Notes: generated by a model from the sequence alone, not told the origin. Shown: positions 40,732 through 50,429, counted from the first letter of the stretch. The stretch is DNA of 64,000 nt from Photobacterium aphoticum (GCF_001029435.1 NZ_LDOV01000020.1:62001-126000), one strand, 5' to 3'. Translations and numbers: made by a program.

Positions 40732-42987
40732 TTATTTACCTGCACGGATTAAACCGCCCAATCCATGGCTATCGACGAAGGCCGTTGTTTGGGACCGAAT
40801 TTCGTCAGCAAAGGTGGCTGACAGTGCATACTGCGCCAGTTCTTCCATCTCTGCCAGTGAAATATGACGGAGGATGTATTTGATTTTGGCCACGTTACGG
40901 GTGTTCATACTGAGCGAGCGATAGCCCATCCCCACCAACAACAGTGCCCCAATCGGATCACCGGCCAATTCACCACAGACACTGACCGGAATGTCCAACT
41001 GCTGGCTCATGGTCATAATGTGCTTAAGCGCATGCAACACCGCCGGGTGCAGTGCATCATAGACACCAGCAACACGGGCATTGTTCCGATCCACCGCCAG
41101 TAAATATTGGGTTAAGTCATTGCTGCCCACGGAAATGAAGTCAACCCGACCTTTAAGCACCGGTAACTGGTACAAGATTGACGGCACTTCAATCATGATG
41201 CCAATGCGCGGCCGACGCAGCGATTTGCCCTGCGCTTCCGCCACTTTGGCCACTTCGGTGTAAGCGCGATCAATCAGCAGGATAGACTCATCCAGCTCGG
41301 CAATGCCGGAGATCATCGGCAACAGGATATCCATGTTGTCATGGCCGATACTGGCCCGCAGCATGGCACGGACCTGAATCAGAAAGATTTCCGGGTGATC
41401 CAGCGTAAAGCGGATCCCACGCCAGCCCAAAAACGGGTTATCTTCTTCAATGGTCAGGTACGGCAGCGGTTTATCGCCGCCGATATCGAGTGTGCGCATC
41501 ACCACCGGTTTATTGGGGTACGTCGCCAAAATAGCCTGGTACTGGTGAGTTTGCTCTTCTTCCGACGGGAAAGTACGCTGCAACAAGAACGGCACTTCGG
41601 TACGGTACAGTCCCACACCATCCACGCCCCGGTTAACCGCAATGCTGGTATCGGCACTCAGGCCCGCATTGAGGAACACATTGATCCGCTGCTGATCACG
41701 GGTGGCGGCAGGCTTATCCAAGCCAATCTCCACCACTTTGGCCAGTTCATTTTCTTCCCGCAGCAGGCGGTTATACTCTGCCAGCACATGGCGGTTCGGG
41801 TTGACCAGCAGATCCCCCCGGTAACCGTCCACAATCACCTGACAGGCATGAATTTTTTCGGGCACGAAGTCCACGCCCATGATGGCGGGAATGCCCAGCG
41901 CACGGGAGAGGATCGCCGCATGCGAGTTCGCCGCGCCTTCTTGGGAGACCACCGCCGCCAGTTTATCGCGCGGCACACTGGCCAGCATGGCAGCCGTCAG
42001 CTCTCGCGTCAGCAACACCACCGGCTCATCCCACTGATGTTCGGTGGTATCTTCGTTATAGAGGAAATACAACAGACGCTGCCCCAGCTCGCGAATATCT
42101 TGCGCGCGCTCTTTGAGGTATTCGTCTTTCATGTTGGTAAAGCGGGCGGAATAGGTTTCCACCACCTGACGGATCGCCCACTCAGCCAAATCCCCGCTCG
42201 TCACTTTGCTAAACAGATCCTTACGTAACATCGGATCGTTCAACAGGTGGCTGAACAGGTCAAAAATCGCCAGAGTGTCTTTTTGCAGTTCGCTGTCAAA
42301 GCGTTTACGCAGACGTCGAAATTCGGCACTGGCCAATTCAATGGCAATGCTCAGACGTTCTTGCTCCGCTTCACGATCAAGACAAGAGGCAGGGGCGACC
42401 GATTCCAGACGCGGTTGGTTATCGTCCCACCACGCCCGTGCAACCGCGACACCGGTTGAGGCGGCAGAGCCTTTTAGGTGCAAACCGTTGTGTTGATCCG
42501 GCCACATGCCCTGCGCTTTGGCGTGCGCCAACAGCACCGCGAGCTGCGCGGCCAGCGTGACTAAAAAGGATTCTTCCCCTTCATCAAACTCACGCTGTTC
42601 GCGCTGCTGGATCACCAATACCCCCAGCACTTGGCGCTGGTGAATGATCGGCGTACCGAAGAAGGAGCGAAACGCTTCTTCCCCGGTACCAGGCAGGCGT
42701 TTGAAATTTGGGTGGCGTCGCGCATCGGCGACATTGATAGGTTCGGCGCGATCGGCCACCAGCCCCACCAGCCCTTCACCAAAGGCCAGACCGGTGTAGC
42801 GTGACGGCTTCTTTAAGCCTTTGGTCGCCATCAGGGTATAACGTCGACGTTTTTGATCGGCGATATACACGGAACAACACTCCGTCTTCATCGCATGACA
42901 GGTACTGACAACCAGTTGGTCAAGCGCATCAAGGAGGCTTGGGGCGCTGGCCACTTTTTCAACAATTTCTCTCAGTTGCGTCAGCAT
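40732..42987 (-). CDS. ptsP: Phosphoenolpyruvate-protein phosphotransferase PtsP (EI-Ntr)
   Basis: First enzyme of the nitrogen phosphotransferase system, passing phosphate from PEP to NPr and then EIIA-Ntr. The 751-residue protein has an N-terminal GAF domain (about 1-165; SVYIADQKRRRYTLMATKGL, ALGVLVIQQRE-type features), the EI N-domain, the phosphohistidine loop QEGAANSHAAILSRALGIPAIMG, and the PEP-binding C-domain (IGIMIEVPS, SVGSNDLTQYLLAVDR, VSVCGELAGDP). In E. coli the GAF domain senses glutamine. It lies between rppH and the TauE-like permease. Confidence 0.97.
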   Translation of the reverse strand: MLTQLREIVEKVASAPSLLDALDQLVVSTCHAMKTECCSVYIADQKRRRYTLMATKGLKKPSRYTGLAFGEGLVGLVADRAEPINVADARRHPNFKRLPGTGEEAFRSFFGTPIIHQRQVLGVLVIQQREQREFDEGEESFLVTLAAQLAVLLAHAKAQGMWPDQHNGLHLKGSAASTGVAVARAWWDDNQPRLESVAPASCLDREAEQERLSIAIELASAEFRRLRKRFDSELQKDTLAIFDLFSHLLNDPMLRKDLFSKVTSGDLAEWAIRQVVETYSARFTNMKDEYLKERAQDIRELGQRLLYFLYNEDTTEHQWDEPVVLLTRELTAAMLASVPRDKLAAVVSQEGAANSHAAILSRALGIPAIMGVDFVPEKIHACQVIVDGYRGDLLVNPNRHVLAEYNRLLREENELAKVVEIGLDKPAATRDQQRINVFLNAGLSADTSIAVNRGVDGVGLYRTEVPFLLQRTFPSEEEQTHQYQAILATYPNKPVVMRTLDIGGDKPLPYLTIEEDNPFLGWRGIRFTLDHPEIFLIQVRAMLRASIGHDNMDILLPMISGIAELDESILLIDRAYTEVAKVAEAQGKSLRRPRIGIMIEVPSILYQLPVLKGRVDFISVGSNDLTQYLLAVDRNNARVAGVYDALHPAVLHALKHIMTMSQQLDIPVSVCGELAGDPIGALLLVGMGYRSLSMNTRNVAKIKYILRHISLAEMEELAQYALSATFADEIRSQTTAFVDSHGLGGLIRAGK

Positions 42988-43014
42988 ACTCGCCCTATTC
43001 CCTCGTTACTGCGT

Positions 43015-43533
43015 TTATCCCCGCTTACCTCGGCGTTTTTTGCGGTCTTTGCGTTCTTTAAACGGCATGGCCATCGCCGCGAATTCTTTCAGCGCACGTC
43101 GGTAGACATCCCGCTTGAAAGACACAACCTGCCTCACCGGATACCAATAGCTGACCCAGCGCCAACCATCAAACTCCGGTGTGTTACCCCGTTGCATGTT
43201 CACCTTGGACTCATCACATTCTAGACTGAGCAGAAACCATTTCTGCTTTTGGCCGATACAAACAGGCTTAGAATCCCAGCGAACCAACCGTTTCGGAAGT
43301 TTGTAACGAAGCCAGTGGCGACTTGACGCCAGAATTCGTACATCTTTCTTGGTTAGCCCTACTTCCTCGTAGAGTTCCCGGTACATGGCTTGTTCAGGGG
43401 TTTCCCCCTCATCAATCCCGCCCTGCGGAAACTGCCAGGAATGTTGTCCATATCGTCGAGCCCAGAATACTTCGCCATGGCTATTACAGATCACAATACC
43501 CACATTCGGGCGGTATCCATCGCCATCAATCAC
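43015..43533 (-). CDS. rppH: RNA pyrophosphohydrolase RppH
   Basis: RppH removes pyrophosphate from the 5' end of mRNA and so triggers RNase E decay. The 172-residue product starts [20 protein letters not shown] and contains the Nudix box [23 protein letters not shown] and WQFPQGG. The C-terminus is very basic ([14 protein letters not shown]). It is transcribed towards ptsP; the gap to the divergent mutH on the other side is 750 bases and rich in DnaA boxes. Confidence 0.97.
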   Translation of the reverse strand: MIDGDGYRPNVGIVICNSHGEVFWARRYGQHSWQFPQGGIDEGETPEQAMYRELYEEVGLTKKDVRILASSRHWLRYKLPKRLVRWDSKPVCIGQKQKWFLLSLECDESKVNMQRGNTPEFDGWRWVSYWYPVRQVVSFKRDVYRRALKEFAAMAMPFKERKDRKKRRGKRG

Positions 43534-43702
43534 TGGACGACCTCAATATAAATCTCTATTAATTGTGATTTTTTCATAGTCAGTGCAACGGGTAAACAAA
43601 CATTCTAATTTATCACGCCTTTTTCCTACCAAAGCCGCATATTCTGGATAACTTTCGCCACTTGCTGATTTTATGAACAGCCCAATGAGACCTAGGCCAC
43701 AT

Positions 43703-44050
43703 TTATACACGATTTCTGTGGATAGATTTGTGAAGAAGCGGTAAATCCGCCCTTTATCACAAGGATCTTTTTTTAGCAAAATCGTTGAAAAACTCAGCAA
43801 CATTAAAAATTAAACCAATTAAAACAACCACTAAAAACCAAAACTTAGCAGTAACACATTGATCACACCCAAGATCCACACCTTACGCTTCGCGATCGGT
43901 TAAAGATCGACCAACACCTTGCTTATCCACACTAACCCGATAAAACCGCGCAAAAAACACCCGCAACAGCGTTCAAAATAGCAACAAACTCCTGTTTATA
44001 TATCCATACCACTGATAATAAAGAAAATTATTACTTTTCATTGTGGATAA
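43703..44050. promoter_or_regulatory. DnaA-box cluster between rppH and mutH (DARS2-like)
   Basis: Two perfect DnaA boxes: TTATCCACA at 43923-43931 and, inverted, TGTGGATAA at 44042-44050. Near-matches: TTATACACG 43703-43711 facing TGTGGATAG 43717-43725 (five bases apart, convergent), and AGATCCACA 43872-43880. The whole 43534-44284 gap contains nine GATC sites (about three expected). In E. coli DARS2, which regenerates ATP-DnaA, lies in the gap beside mutH and rppH, to my knowledge; this is the matching place. No open frame here looks real. Confidence 0.65.
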
Positions 44051-44284
44051 GTAAGAAAAGATGATCATTATTTGTCCACCGCTGTTTTACCTCTCCCTTC
44101 CTCCCCTTTTAGAGAAACCCTACAAATAGCCTTTATTTTCAGCGAGATAGACATTTTACGACGCAGAGATCTTGCTTGCGATCTTCTGATGTGACGATCG
44201 TCCGCCCTCAACGCACACAATGTGTTTTCACCCCGTCCTTTACGCTATGGTAAACTCATGCGCCCACAGTGTGACGACGAGCTT

Positions 44285-44977
44285 ATGAAACCGGTAGCTA
44301 AACTTCCTCCCAAATCTCCCCCTACGTCAGAGCAGGACTTGCTGGCACGCGCCCATGCGCTGGCCGGTATGACACTGGGCGAACTGGCAGCCGAAGCCGG
44401 TACCATCCCCCCGCCGGATCTCAAACGGGACAAAGGCTGGGTCGGCCAGTTACTGGAATGGCACCTGGGTGCCAGTGCAGGCAGTAAACCGGTACCGGAC
44501 TTTGCCGAGTTAGGCATCGAGCTAAAGACCATTCCGGTGGGTTACAACGGCAAACCACTGGAAACTACCTTTGTGTGTGTCGCCCCGTTGATCGGCTTAC
44601 ATGGCCTGAACTGGGAAAACAGCCATATTCGCCATAAGTTGGCGCGCGTGTTGTGGATCCCGGTCGAAGGCGAACGAGAAATCCCCCTTGCGGAACGTCA
44701 TGTCGGCTCACCATTACTCTGGAGTCCGTCTGCCGAAGAAGAGCAGCAACTGCGTCAGGACTGGGAAGAGCTGATGGACATGATCGTCCTTGGCCGGGTT
44801 GAACACATTACGGCCCGCCATGGGGAGGTACTGCAACTGCGTCCCAAGGCGGCCAACAGCCGGGCGTTAACCGAGGCCTATGGCGCCAATGGCCAGCCGA
44901 TTAAAACACTGCCACGCGGCTTCTACCTCAAAACAACGTTTACTGCGAGTTTGCTGGAACGCTACTTCATTCTTTAA
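44285..44977 (+). CDS. mutH: DNA mismatch repair endonuclease MutH
   Basis: MutH nicks the unmethylated strand at hemimethylated GATC sites when activated by MutS/MutL; its presence implies Dam methylation. The 230-residue product has the catalytic Asp-x6-Glu-x-Lys pattern in [14 protein letters not shown] (about D72, E79, K81), [13 protein letters not shown] and [14 protein letters not shown]. The ATG at 44285 gives the family length; earlier in-frame ATGs at 44222 and 44258 overlap a likely promoter (TTCACC-18-TAAACT ending at 44256). It converges with the next gene. Confidence 0.95.
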   Translation: MKPVAKLPPKSPPTSEQDLLARAHALAGMTLGELAAEAGTIPPPDLKRDKGWVGQLLEWHLGASAGSKPVPDFAELGIELKTIPVGYNGKPLETTFVCVAPLIGLHGLNWENSHIRHKLARVLWIPVEGEREIPLAERHVGSPLLWSPSAEEEQQLRQDWEELMDMIVLGRVEHITARHGEVLQLRPKAANSRALTEAYGANGQPIKTLPRGFYLKTTFTASLLERYFIL

Positions 44978-44986
44978 TGATTGCCC

Positions 44987-45289
44987 TTACAGGGCGATAG
45001 TCATGTCTTGCTGACAGCGCGATATCTGCCCGTCAGCAGAAAACTCATCATACGGATCGGTCACCCGCAACGTGACCGCCGCGATCCCGAGCGGACGCAG
45101 TAAGTCCCTGACCTGCTCTAACGTCTGAAAATGCATCGTTTCATCGTGCTCATCTTTGAGCAATTCCAAATGGTGCTTGTACTCCACTTCCATCAAATAA
45201 TCCGCACAGCCGGCATAGCTGGTCACAATGCAATGGGGCAAGGTGCCCGTGTCTGCCTGCGTCCAATGTTTTAATTGTGACAATTTCAT
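44987..45289 (-). CDS. Conserved small protein, possibly DUF6482
   Basis: A 100-residue soluble, acidic protein with no signal peptide or membrane helix. Layout (start KLSQLKHWTQADTG; a predicted strand-rich centre; HFQTLEQVRDLLRPLGI; ending with TLRVTDPYDEF) is reminiscent of the DUF6482 family, which has no known function. It ends 9 bases from the mutH stop (convergent) with no terminator between them. I cannot assign a role. Confidence 0.7.
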   Translation of the reverse strand: MKLSQLKHWTQADTGTLPHCIVTSYAGCADYLMEVEYKHHLELLKDEHDETMHFQTLEQVRDLLRPLGIAAVTLRVTDPYDEFSADGQISRCQQDMTIAL

Positions 45290-45453
45290 GGCCTGTCCTA
45301 AGGATGAGGTTATGAGATGACTGTCTCTAACTATTGGTCACATCCTGCTTGCGGGCAAGTCATTGGCCTGAAAAGCCCTCTTCTCAGCGCGGCTGCATCA
45401 CGTTATAGTCAAAGCATGCCTTATCGCGTCAGCACGCCGTCCAAGGAGGACTC

Positions 45454-46488
45454 ATGCTCTATCACACGATCCCGCATTCCACATTGTCAGTCAGTAAAAT
45501 CTGCCTTGGCACCATGACCTATGGCGAGCAGAACACCGAATCCGACGCCCATAGCCAACTCGACTTCGCCTTTGAGCGTGGCGTGAATTTCATTGATACC
45601 GCTGAAATGTACCCGGTACCGCCCAAAGCGGAAACCCAAGGATTAACCGAGCGCTACATCGGCAACTGGTTAAAGAAAACCGGTCAGCGCGACAAAGTGA
45701 TCCTCGCCACCAAAGTCGCCGGCCCGCGCAGTGTGCCGTACATTCGTCCGGACATGTCACTCAGCCGCCGCCACATTCACGATGCGGTCGAAACCAGTTT
45801 AACGCGCCTGCAAACCGACTATATCGATCTCTACCAACTGCACTGGCCACAACGGGAAACCAATTGCTTTGGCCAACTGAACTACACCTACAAAGATGAC
45901 CAATCCGGCGTGACGCTCAGTGATTCGTTAGAAGCACTGGCCGAGCTCGTCCGGGCCGGCAAAGTGCGTTATATCGGTCTGTCCAATGAAACCCCGTGGG
46001 GCGTGATGTCGTTTCTCAAACTGGCCGAGAAACACAATTTGCCGCGCGTCGTGACCATTCAAAACCCGTATAACCTGCTCAACCGCAGTTTTGAAGTGGG
46101 GCTGTCGGAGATCAGCCATCAGGAAGGGGTGGAGCTGCTGGCCTATTCGCCGCTCGCCTTTGGTGCACTGAGTGGCAAATACTTACAAGGGGCACGGCCT
46201 GCCGGGGCACGTTGTACCTTGTTTGAACGCTTCTCACGCTACTTCAATCCTCAAGGTCTTGCCGCCACCCAAGCCTATGTGGATGTGGCCCACAAGCACG
46301 GGTTAGATCCGGCTCAAATGGCGCTGGCCTTTGTCAATCAACGCCCGTTTGTCGCCAGTAACATTATCGGCGCCACCACACTGGCGCAGCTCGAAGCCAA
46401 CATTAACAGCCTGGATGTGGTGCTGGATGAAGCAGTGTTAGCTGACTTGTATGCGGTGGGCACTCAGTACTCCAATCCGTGTCCATAA
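45454..46488 (+). CDS. tas: Aldo/keto reductase Tas
   Basis: An NADP(H)-dependent aldo/keto reductase of 344 residues, very similar in outline to E. coli Tas (near mutH there too). Seen: start LYHTIPHSTLSVSKICLGTM, active-site block NFIDTAEMYPVPP (Asp and Tyr), catalytic Lys in ILATKVAG, His in YQLHWPQRETNCFG, and the cofactor region IIGATTLAQLEANI. ATG follows AAGGAGG at good distance. Physiological substrate is unknown; E. coli tas suppresses a tyrosine auxotrophy. Confidence 0.93.
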   Translation: MLYHTIPHSTLSVSKICLGTMTYGEQNTESDAHSQLDFAFERGVNFIDTAEMYPVPPKAETQGLTERYIGNWLKKTGQRDKVILATKVAGPRSVPYIRPDMSLSRRHIHDAVETSLTRLQTDYIDLYQLHWPQRETNCFGQLNYTYKDDQSGVTLSDSLEALAELVRAGKVRYIGLSNETPWGVMSFLKLAEKHNLPRVVTIQNPYNLLNRSFEVGLSEISHQEGVELLAYSPLAFGALSGKYLQGARPAGARCTLFERFSRYFNPQGLAATQAYVDVAHKHGLDPAQMALAFVNQRPFVASNIIGATTLAQLEANINSLDVVLDEAVLADLYAVGTQYSNPCP

Positions 46489-46525
46489 CCCGCTGCGATA
46501 TGCCCAAACAGACAAACAGCCATAA

Positions 46526-46564
46526 AAAAGCCCCCGCCATCACCGAGAGGTCATGGCGGGGGCT
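46526..46564 (-). terminator. Intrinsic terminator after the DUF1127 gene
   Basis: AGCCCCCGCCAT (46529-46540) pairs with ATGGCGGGGGCT (46553-46564); the U-run is on the minus transcript, so it belongs to the gene from the right, though tas transcripts reach it from the left. Confidence 0.9.
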
Positions 46565-46613
46565 TATCGTTTGTGGATTCACTCTCCCCTGCCGCGCACG
46601 ACAGGGGCACCGA

Positions 46614-46865
46614 TTACGTCAGCAATCGCGGTCGATGCAATCGTCGCAGATGGCGCACCTTACGGCTGGCCGGGGTCGACAATCGATCGCTGGCAATGCG
46701 TGAGTCTCGGTCAATACCAATATCATTCAGCAAATGCGCGGAAAGATGCGGTAAATGGACCTGGACCCGGCGGTGCTGCTGACGCCAGTGGGTATCTTCA
46801 CGCTGAAGATCCAGTTGAACAAAGAAAACGGCAAGTCGTAAATAGACTGATTGGCGCATGGTCAT
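46614..46865 (-). CDS. DUF1127-like small basic protein
   Basis: An 83-residue, Arg/His-rich protein. The centre WRQQHRRVQVHLPHLSAHLLNDIGIDRD carries the DUF1127 pattern (R-rich helix, then L..L..HLL.DIG....). Such small proteins bind RNA or affect phosphate/carbon metabolism in some alphaproteobacteria, with no fixed role known in Vibrionaceae. AGGAG lies before two in-frame ATGs (46863-46865 and two codons later); the second has better spacing. A strong minus-strand terminator follows, supporting expression. An ORF of 21 residues and a promoter lie upstream. Confidence 0.72.
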   Translation of the reverse strand: MTMRQSVYLRLAVFFVQLDLQREDTHWRQQHRRVQVHLPHLSAHLLNDIGIDRDSRIASDRLSTPASRKVRHLRRLHRPRLLT

Positions 46866-46992
46866 GCTCTCCTAATAAATGTTGATAAATTCAGGACGCA
46901 GGACTGCCGTATCAGGCTGACAACATAAGTAAAAGACTTAACTAGCCGCGACAGTACTCCGCGGCCTATTTACACAGCAATTAACGAATAGG

Positions 46993-47058
46993 TTAATGGT
47001 GTGAATACGTTACCGTATCATCGGAAAAACAGGTCGATGTCAGGCGTTTATCTAGCAT
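46993..47058 (-). CDS. Putative 21-residue small ORF upstream of the DUF1127 gene
   Basis: ATG at 47056-47058 preceded by a consensus GGAGG (eight bases spacing) opens 21 codons starting MLDKRLTSTCF and ending TVTYSHH, stop at 46993-46995. A likely promoter (47104-47131) is 46 bases upstream. It may be a leader peptide or a small protein. The evidence is the strong ribosome-binding site and promoter; no homologue is known to me. Confidence 0.4.
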   Translation of the reverse strand: MLDKRLTSTCFSDDTVTYSHH

Positions 47059-47103
47059 GATGTGTTCCTCCAATAACAGGGGTTGATGTGAGAATGAAGG
47101 TTC

Positions 47104-47131
47104 ATTGTAATGGCCTGTGGTGAAAAAACAA
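47104..47131 (-). promoter_or_regulatory. Promoter of the small ORF/DUF1127 unit
   Basis: Minus strand TTGTTT (47126-47131), 16-base spacer, TACAAT (47104-47109); transcription would start about 40 bases before the 21-residue ORF. Confidence 0.5.
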
Positions 47132-47223
47132 CCACCTAAGGCATTGAAAATGAAGAAAGCTATATTGTGCTATTGAGGCGAAGGACACAGGGAGCCCATA
47201 ACATTATTGTCTCCCTGTCGGCA

Positions 47224-48552
47224 CTAGCCTTGCCGGAAATGGCGCGGCGGCGGCACCAAATCGTGTTTATTGAGCAGGCGATACATGGTGGCGCGGGACA
47301 CCCCTAACTCGCGGGCAGCGGCCGAGATCTGGCCTTTATTATTTTCCAGTACCGCAAGCAACGCGCCCCGTTCTGAATCTTCACGGATTTTCTTCAGGCT
47401 TTGGCGATCGTCAGTGATACGCGGCAAGTCAAAGTGTTCTACATCCAGCACCTTGTTGTCCGCCAGCAATATGGCCCGTTTGATCTGTCCGACCAGTTCT
47501 CGCACATTGCCCGGCCACGAATAATTCATCAGCAACTGGCTGGCTTTGGATGAGAGCTCTTTGACCGGGCTGTTGTACTGGCGGGCAAACTTGAGCAGCA
47601 AAAATTCCGCCAACAGCTGAATATCACCGCCACGATCACGCAGGGCCGGTACCGTTAACGTAAAGGTATTGAGGCGATAATAGAGATCTTCCCGTAAAGT
47701 ACCCGCCTCTAACAGCTCTTCAAGCGTGTAGCGGGTCGACACAATCAGACGCACATTGGGCTGAATCGCACGGCCGCACGCGGTATTGAACGCCTCACTT
47801 TCCAGTAAGCGTAAGAGATCTTGTTGGCAGGCATCACTGAGCAGTGCCAGTTCATCCAAAAACAGCACGCCGTTTTCTGCTTTAAGAAAGCAGCAGTGCC
47901 GCCCCCTGTCCGGCGGTAATACCACGCACCAATCGGACTCCAGATCTTCACAATTAACGGTGACGAACGCAGACTTGGCCCGGGTCGAGGCCTGATGAAT
48001 CGCTTGGGCCACCAGCTCTTTGCCGGTGCCGATTTCTCCCAGCACCAACACCGGCATGTCGGTCATCGCCAGCCGTTTCACCTGGTGCTGCAGTTTTTGC
48101 ATCGCGGGCTGCTCGCCCTGTAAACCGTGCTGACCAAACTGACCCAACTCCGGCCATACCCGGCGTTCCAATTGCAACATTCCCAGTTGATGACCGATGG
48201 TTTTCAGCCACTGTCCTTCCGGCACAGGCGCGGTAAAGTAGTCGACGCAGAAATTCACGATAAACTGGCAAATCGCGTCATTGCGCAATTGGTCATCGCG
48301 TACCAATGCCAGCCAGCGTGCCTGCTTATTGCGGTTCACCAGCCCAGCAATACCTTGTAGACTGAAGTTATCCCGGGTGAGATCCACCACCCCGATGCAG
48401 GGGCCGGTTTCCAACAGCAAGCGCTCAGCGGCACGCAGATCCAAACTGCGATGGCATAGCCACCCAGCGTTTTCCAGTGCCGGTACCCATGTACATTCTC
48501 CGCCACCTAATACCACCAGCGTACCCAGTACTGCGCTATTTGTTTTCACCAT
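47224..48552 (-). CDS. vpsR: VpsR-like sigma-54-type AAA+ regulator
   Basis: Homologue of VpsR, the c-di-GMP-responsive activator of biofilm polysaccharide genes in Vibrio cholerae, which also lies next to lysS. The 442-residue protein has a degenerate receiver domain (about 1-125, Asp57 in GVVDLTRDNF), an AAA+ domain with Walker A GEIGTGKE (172-179) and Walker B GVLFLDELALL, and a C-terminal Fis-type helix-turn-helix (GQISAAARELGVSRATMYRLL). The GAFTGA loop that contacts sigma-54 is missing, as in VpsR, which works with sigma-70. The name implies homology, not proven vps regulation here. Confidence 0.88.
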   Translation of the reverse strand: MVKTNSAVLGTLVVLGGGECTWVPALENAGWLCHRSLDLRAAERLLLETGPCIGVVDLTRDNFSLQGIAGLVNRNKQARWLALVRDDQLRNDAICQFIVNFCVDYFTAPVPEGQWLKTIGHQLGMLQLERRVWPELGQFGQHGLQGEQPAMQKLQHQVKRLAMTDMPVLVLGEIGTGKELVAQAIHQASTRAKSAFVTVNCEDLESDWCVVLPPDRGRHCCFLKAENGVLFLDELALLSDACQQDLLRLLESEAFNTACGRAIQPNVRLIVSTRYTLEELLEAGTLREDLYYRLNTFTLTVPALRDRGGDIQLLAEFLLLKFARQYNSPVKELSSKASQLLMNYSWPGNVRELVGQIKRAILLADNKVLDVEHFDLPRITDDRQSLKKIREDSERGALLAVLENNKGQISAAARELGVSRATMYRLLNKHDLVPPPRHFRQG

Positions 48553-48841
48553 ACTCCATCCAACTACTGACTGTTGCTTCTACGCGGATCTTGCTGAGCG
48601 AACACGACTAAAAACGCCCAGCACGCAATGCGCACTATTAAGATCATATGTTGCTTATTTATTTAAATGCAACTTGTTTACTATCAAAATTATAGCTAAT
48701 CATGCTATGTCAAAAAAAAAATGCGACAAAAGTGAAAACGTCTCGTTCTCGTACGGTCACGCGGTGAAGGGCTGCGAGTGATCGCACACATTGGTGTAAC
48801 GTGTACGTTTATCAAGAAGATGGCAGATCAGAAAAAAAGGC
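48553..48841. other. vpsR upstream region
   Basis: About 290 bases without a gene. Minus strand has TATAAT (48689-48694) and a TTGACA (48708-48713) only 13 bases apart, too close for a standard promoter, next to a ten-base T-run and an ATAGC/GCTAT dyad. This is where regulators of vpsR would be expected to bind; nothing more can be assigned. Confidence 0.35.
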
Positions 48842-48872
48842 AAAAAAAAACCACTCCGAAGAGTGGTTTTTT
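48842..48872 (-). terminator. Intrinsic terminator after lysS
   Basis: AACCACTC (48849-48856) and its complement (48861-48868) around a UUCG tetraloop on the minus transcript, followed by a U-run. Confidence 0.92.
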
Positions 48873-48887
48873 CATAAAAACAGACAA

Positions 48888-50396
48888 TTAGGCGTTGTTC
48901 TGTGGGCGCATTGCCGGGAACAGAATCACGTCACGGATTGTGTGCGTATTGGTGAACAGCATCGCCAGACGGTCGATACCGATACCCTGACCCGCTGTTG
49001 GCGGTAGGCCGTGCTCAAGCGCTGTGATGTAGTCAGCGTCGTAGTACATCGCTTCGTCATCGCCCGCGTCTTTCGCGTTCACCTGTGCTTTAAAGCGCTG
49101 GTCTTGGTCTTGTGCATCGTTCAGCTCAGAGAAGCCGTTCGCCACTTCACGGCCACCGATGAAGAATTCAAAACGGTCAGTAATGAATGGGTTTGCATCG
49201 TTACGGCGTGCCAGTGGAGAGATATCCGCTGGGTACTCAGTGATGAACGTTGGCTGCATTAGCTGAGGCTCAGCCGTTTCACCGAAGATTTCTTCCAGTA
49301 GCTGGCCACATGTCCAGAACTTCTCAACGTAGATGTCTAGGCTACGTGCGATGTTTGCCATGTGCTCACGGTCAGCAACAAGATCGTAAGTCAGTGCCTG
49401 AATGTCAGCGTGGTCTGGGTTGTAGTGCTTGATCGCGTCCAGCATGCTCATACGTGCGTACTTGCCACCGAATTCTACGGTGTGGTCGCCGTAAGGCATA
49501 GACGAGTTGCCCAACACTTCGATAGCCACAGTGCGTAGCATATCTTCTGTCAGATCCATCAGATCGTTGTAATCCGCGTACGCCATGTAGAATTCAATCA
49601 TGGTGAATTCTGGGTTGTGACGTGGAGACAGACCTTCGTTACGGAAGTTACGGTTGATTTCGAATACACGCTCAAAACCACCGACAACCAAACGCTTCAG
49701 GTACAGCTCAGGCGCGATACGCAAGAACATTTCCTGATCCAACGCGTTGTGGTGCGTGATGAATGGACGTGCAGACGCACCGCCAGGGATCACTTGCATC
49801 ATTGGCGTTTCCACTTCCATGAAGCCTTTTGACTCCATGTAACGGCGGATAGCAGAGATCAGCTTAGAACGTACTTTGAATGCGTTGCGTGAATCTTCGT
49901 TCACGATCAGGTCAACGTAACGCTGACGGTAACGCATTTCCTGGTCAGTCAGACCGTGGAATTTCTCTGGTAGCGGACGCAGTGCTTTGGTCAGTAGTTC
50001 GTACTGATCCATGTTCACGTACAGATCGCCTTTGCCAGACTTGTGCAGCGCACCTTTAATACCGATGATGTCACCGATATCCAGACCTGAATACTTCTCT
50101 TTCAGCTCTTTTTGTACGTGCTTGTCAGCGTATGCCTGAATGCGGCCAGACACGTCTTGAATCGCAAGGAATGGACCACGTTTAGCCATGACACGGCCAG
50201 CGATTGCCACAACGTGACCCGCTTCTTCCAGTTCTTCTTTGCTCAGCTCGCCAAATTTCGCCTGCAGATCTGCCGCTAAGCTATCGCGACGGAAATCATT
50301 TGGGTGGCCGTTTGCTTTACAGTTCTCGCGAATCATTTCCAGTTTCGCGCGACGTTCAGCAATCAGCTTATTCTCATCTAGTAATTGATCAGTCAT
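48888..50396 (-). CDS. lysS: Lysine--tRNA ligase, class II
   Basis: Class II LysRS of 502 residues, with an N-terminal OB-fold for the anticodon ([37 protein letters not shown]) and a catalytic domain with motif 1 ([20 protein letters not shown]), motif 2 ([20 protein letters not shown]) and motif 3 ([13 protein letters not shown]). It follows prfB by about 34 bases in the conserved prfB-lysS pair and ends in a terminator. Confidence 0.98.
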   Translation of the reverse strand: MTDQLLDENKLIAERRAKLEMIRENCKANGHPNDFRRDSLAADLQAKFGELSKEELEEAGHVVAIAGRVMAKRGPFLAIQDVSGRIQAYADKHVQKELKEKYSGLDIGDIIGIKGALHKSGKGDLYVNMDQYELLTKALRPLPEKFHGLTDQEMRYRQRYVDLIVNEDSRNAFKVRSKLISAIRRYMESKGFMEVETPMMQVIPGGASARPFITHHNALDQEMFLRIAPELYLKRLVVGGFERVFEINRNFRNEGLSPRHNPEFTMIEFYMAYADYNDLMDLTEDMLRTVAIEVLGNSSMPYGDHTVEFGGKYARMSMLDAIKHYNPDHADIQALTYDLVADREHMANIARSLDIYVEKFWTCGQLLEEIFGETAEPQLMQPTFITEYPADISPLARRNDANPFITDRFEFFIGGREVANGFSELNDAQDQDQRFKAQVNAKDAGDDEAMYYDADYITALEHGLPPTAGQGIGIDRLAMLFTNTHTIRDVILFPAMRPQNNA

Positions 50397-50429
50397 GGGT
50401 TAACCCTTACGTGTTTTAACCGGTGTCGG

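Noticed and set aside
43543..43803. 86-codon minus-strand ORF between rppH and mutH
   Set aside because: No family resemblance, overlaps the DnaA-box cluster and has no ribosome-binding site; composition looks non-coding.
43534..44284. Replication origin
   Set aside because: DnaA boxes and GATC sites are present, but there is no long AT-rich unwinding element and no oriC neighbours (mnmG, mioC, rpmH, dnaA). A DARS2-like role fits better.
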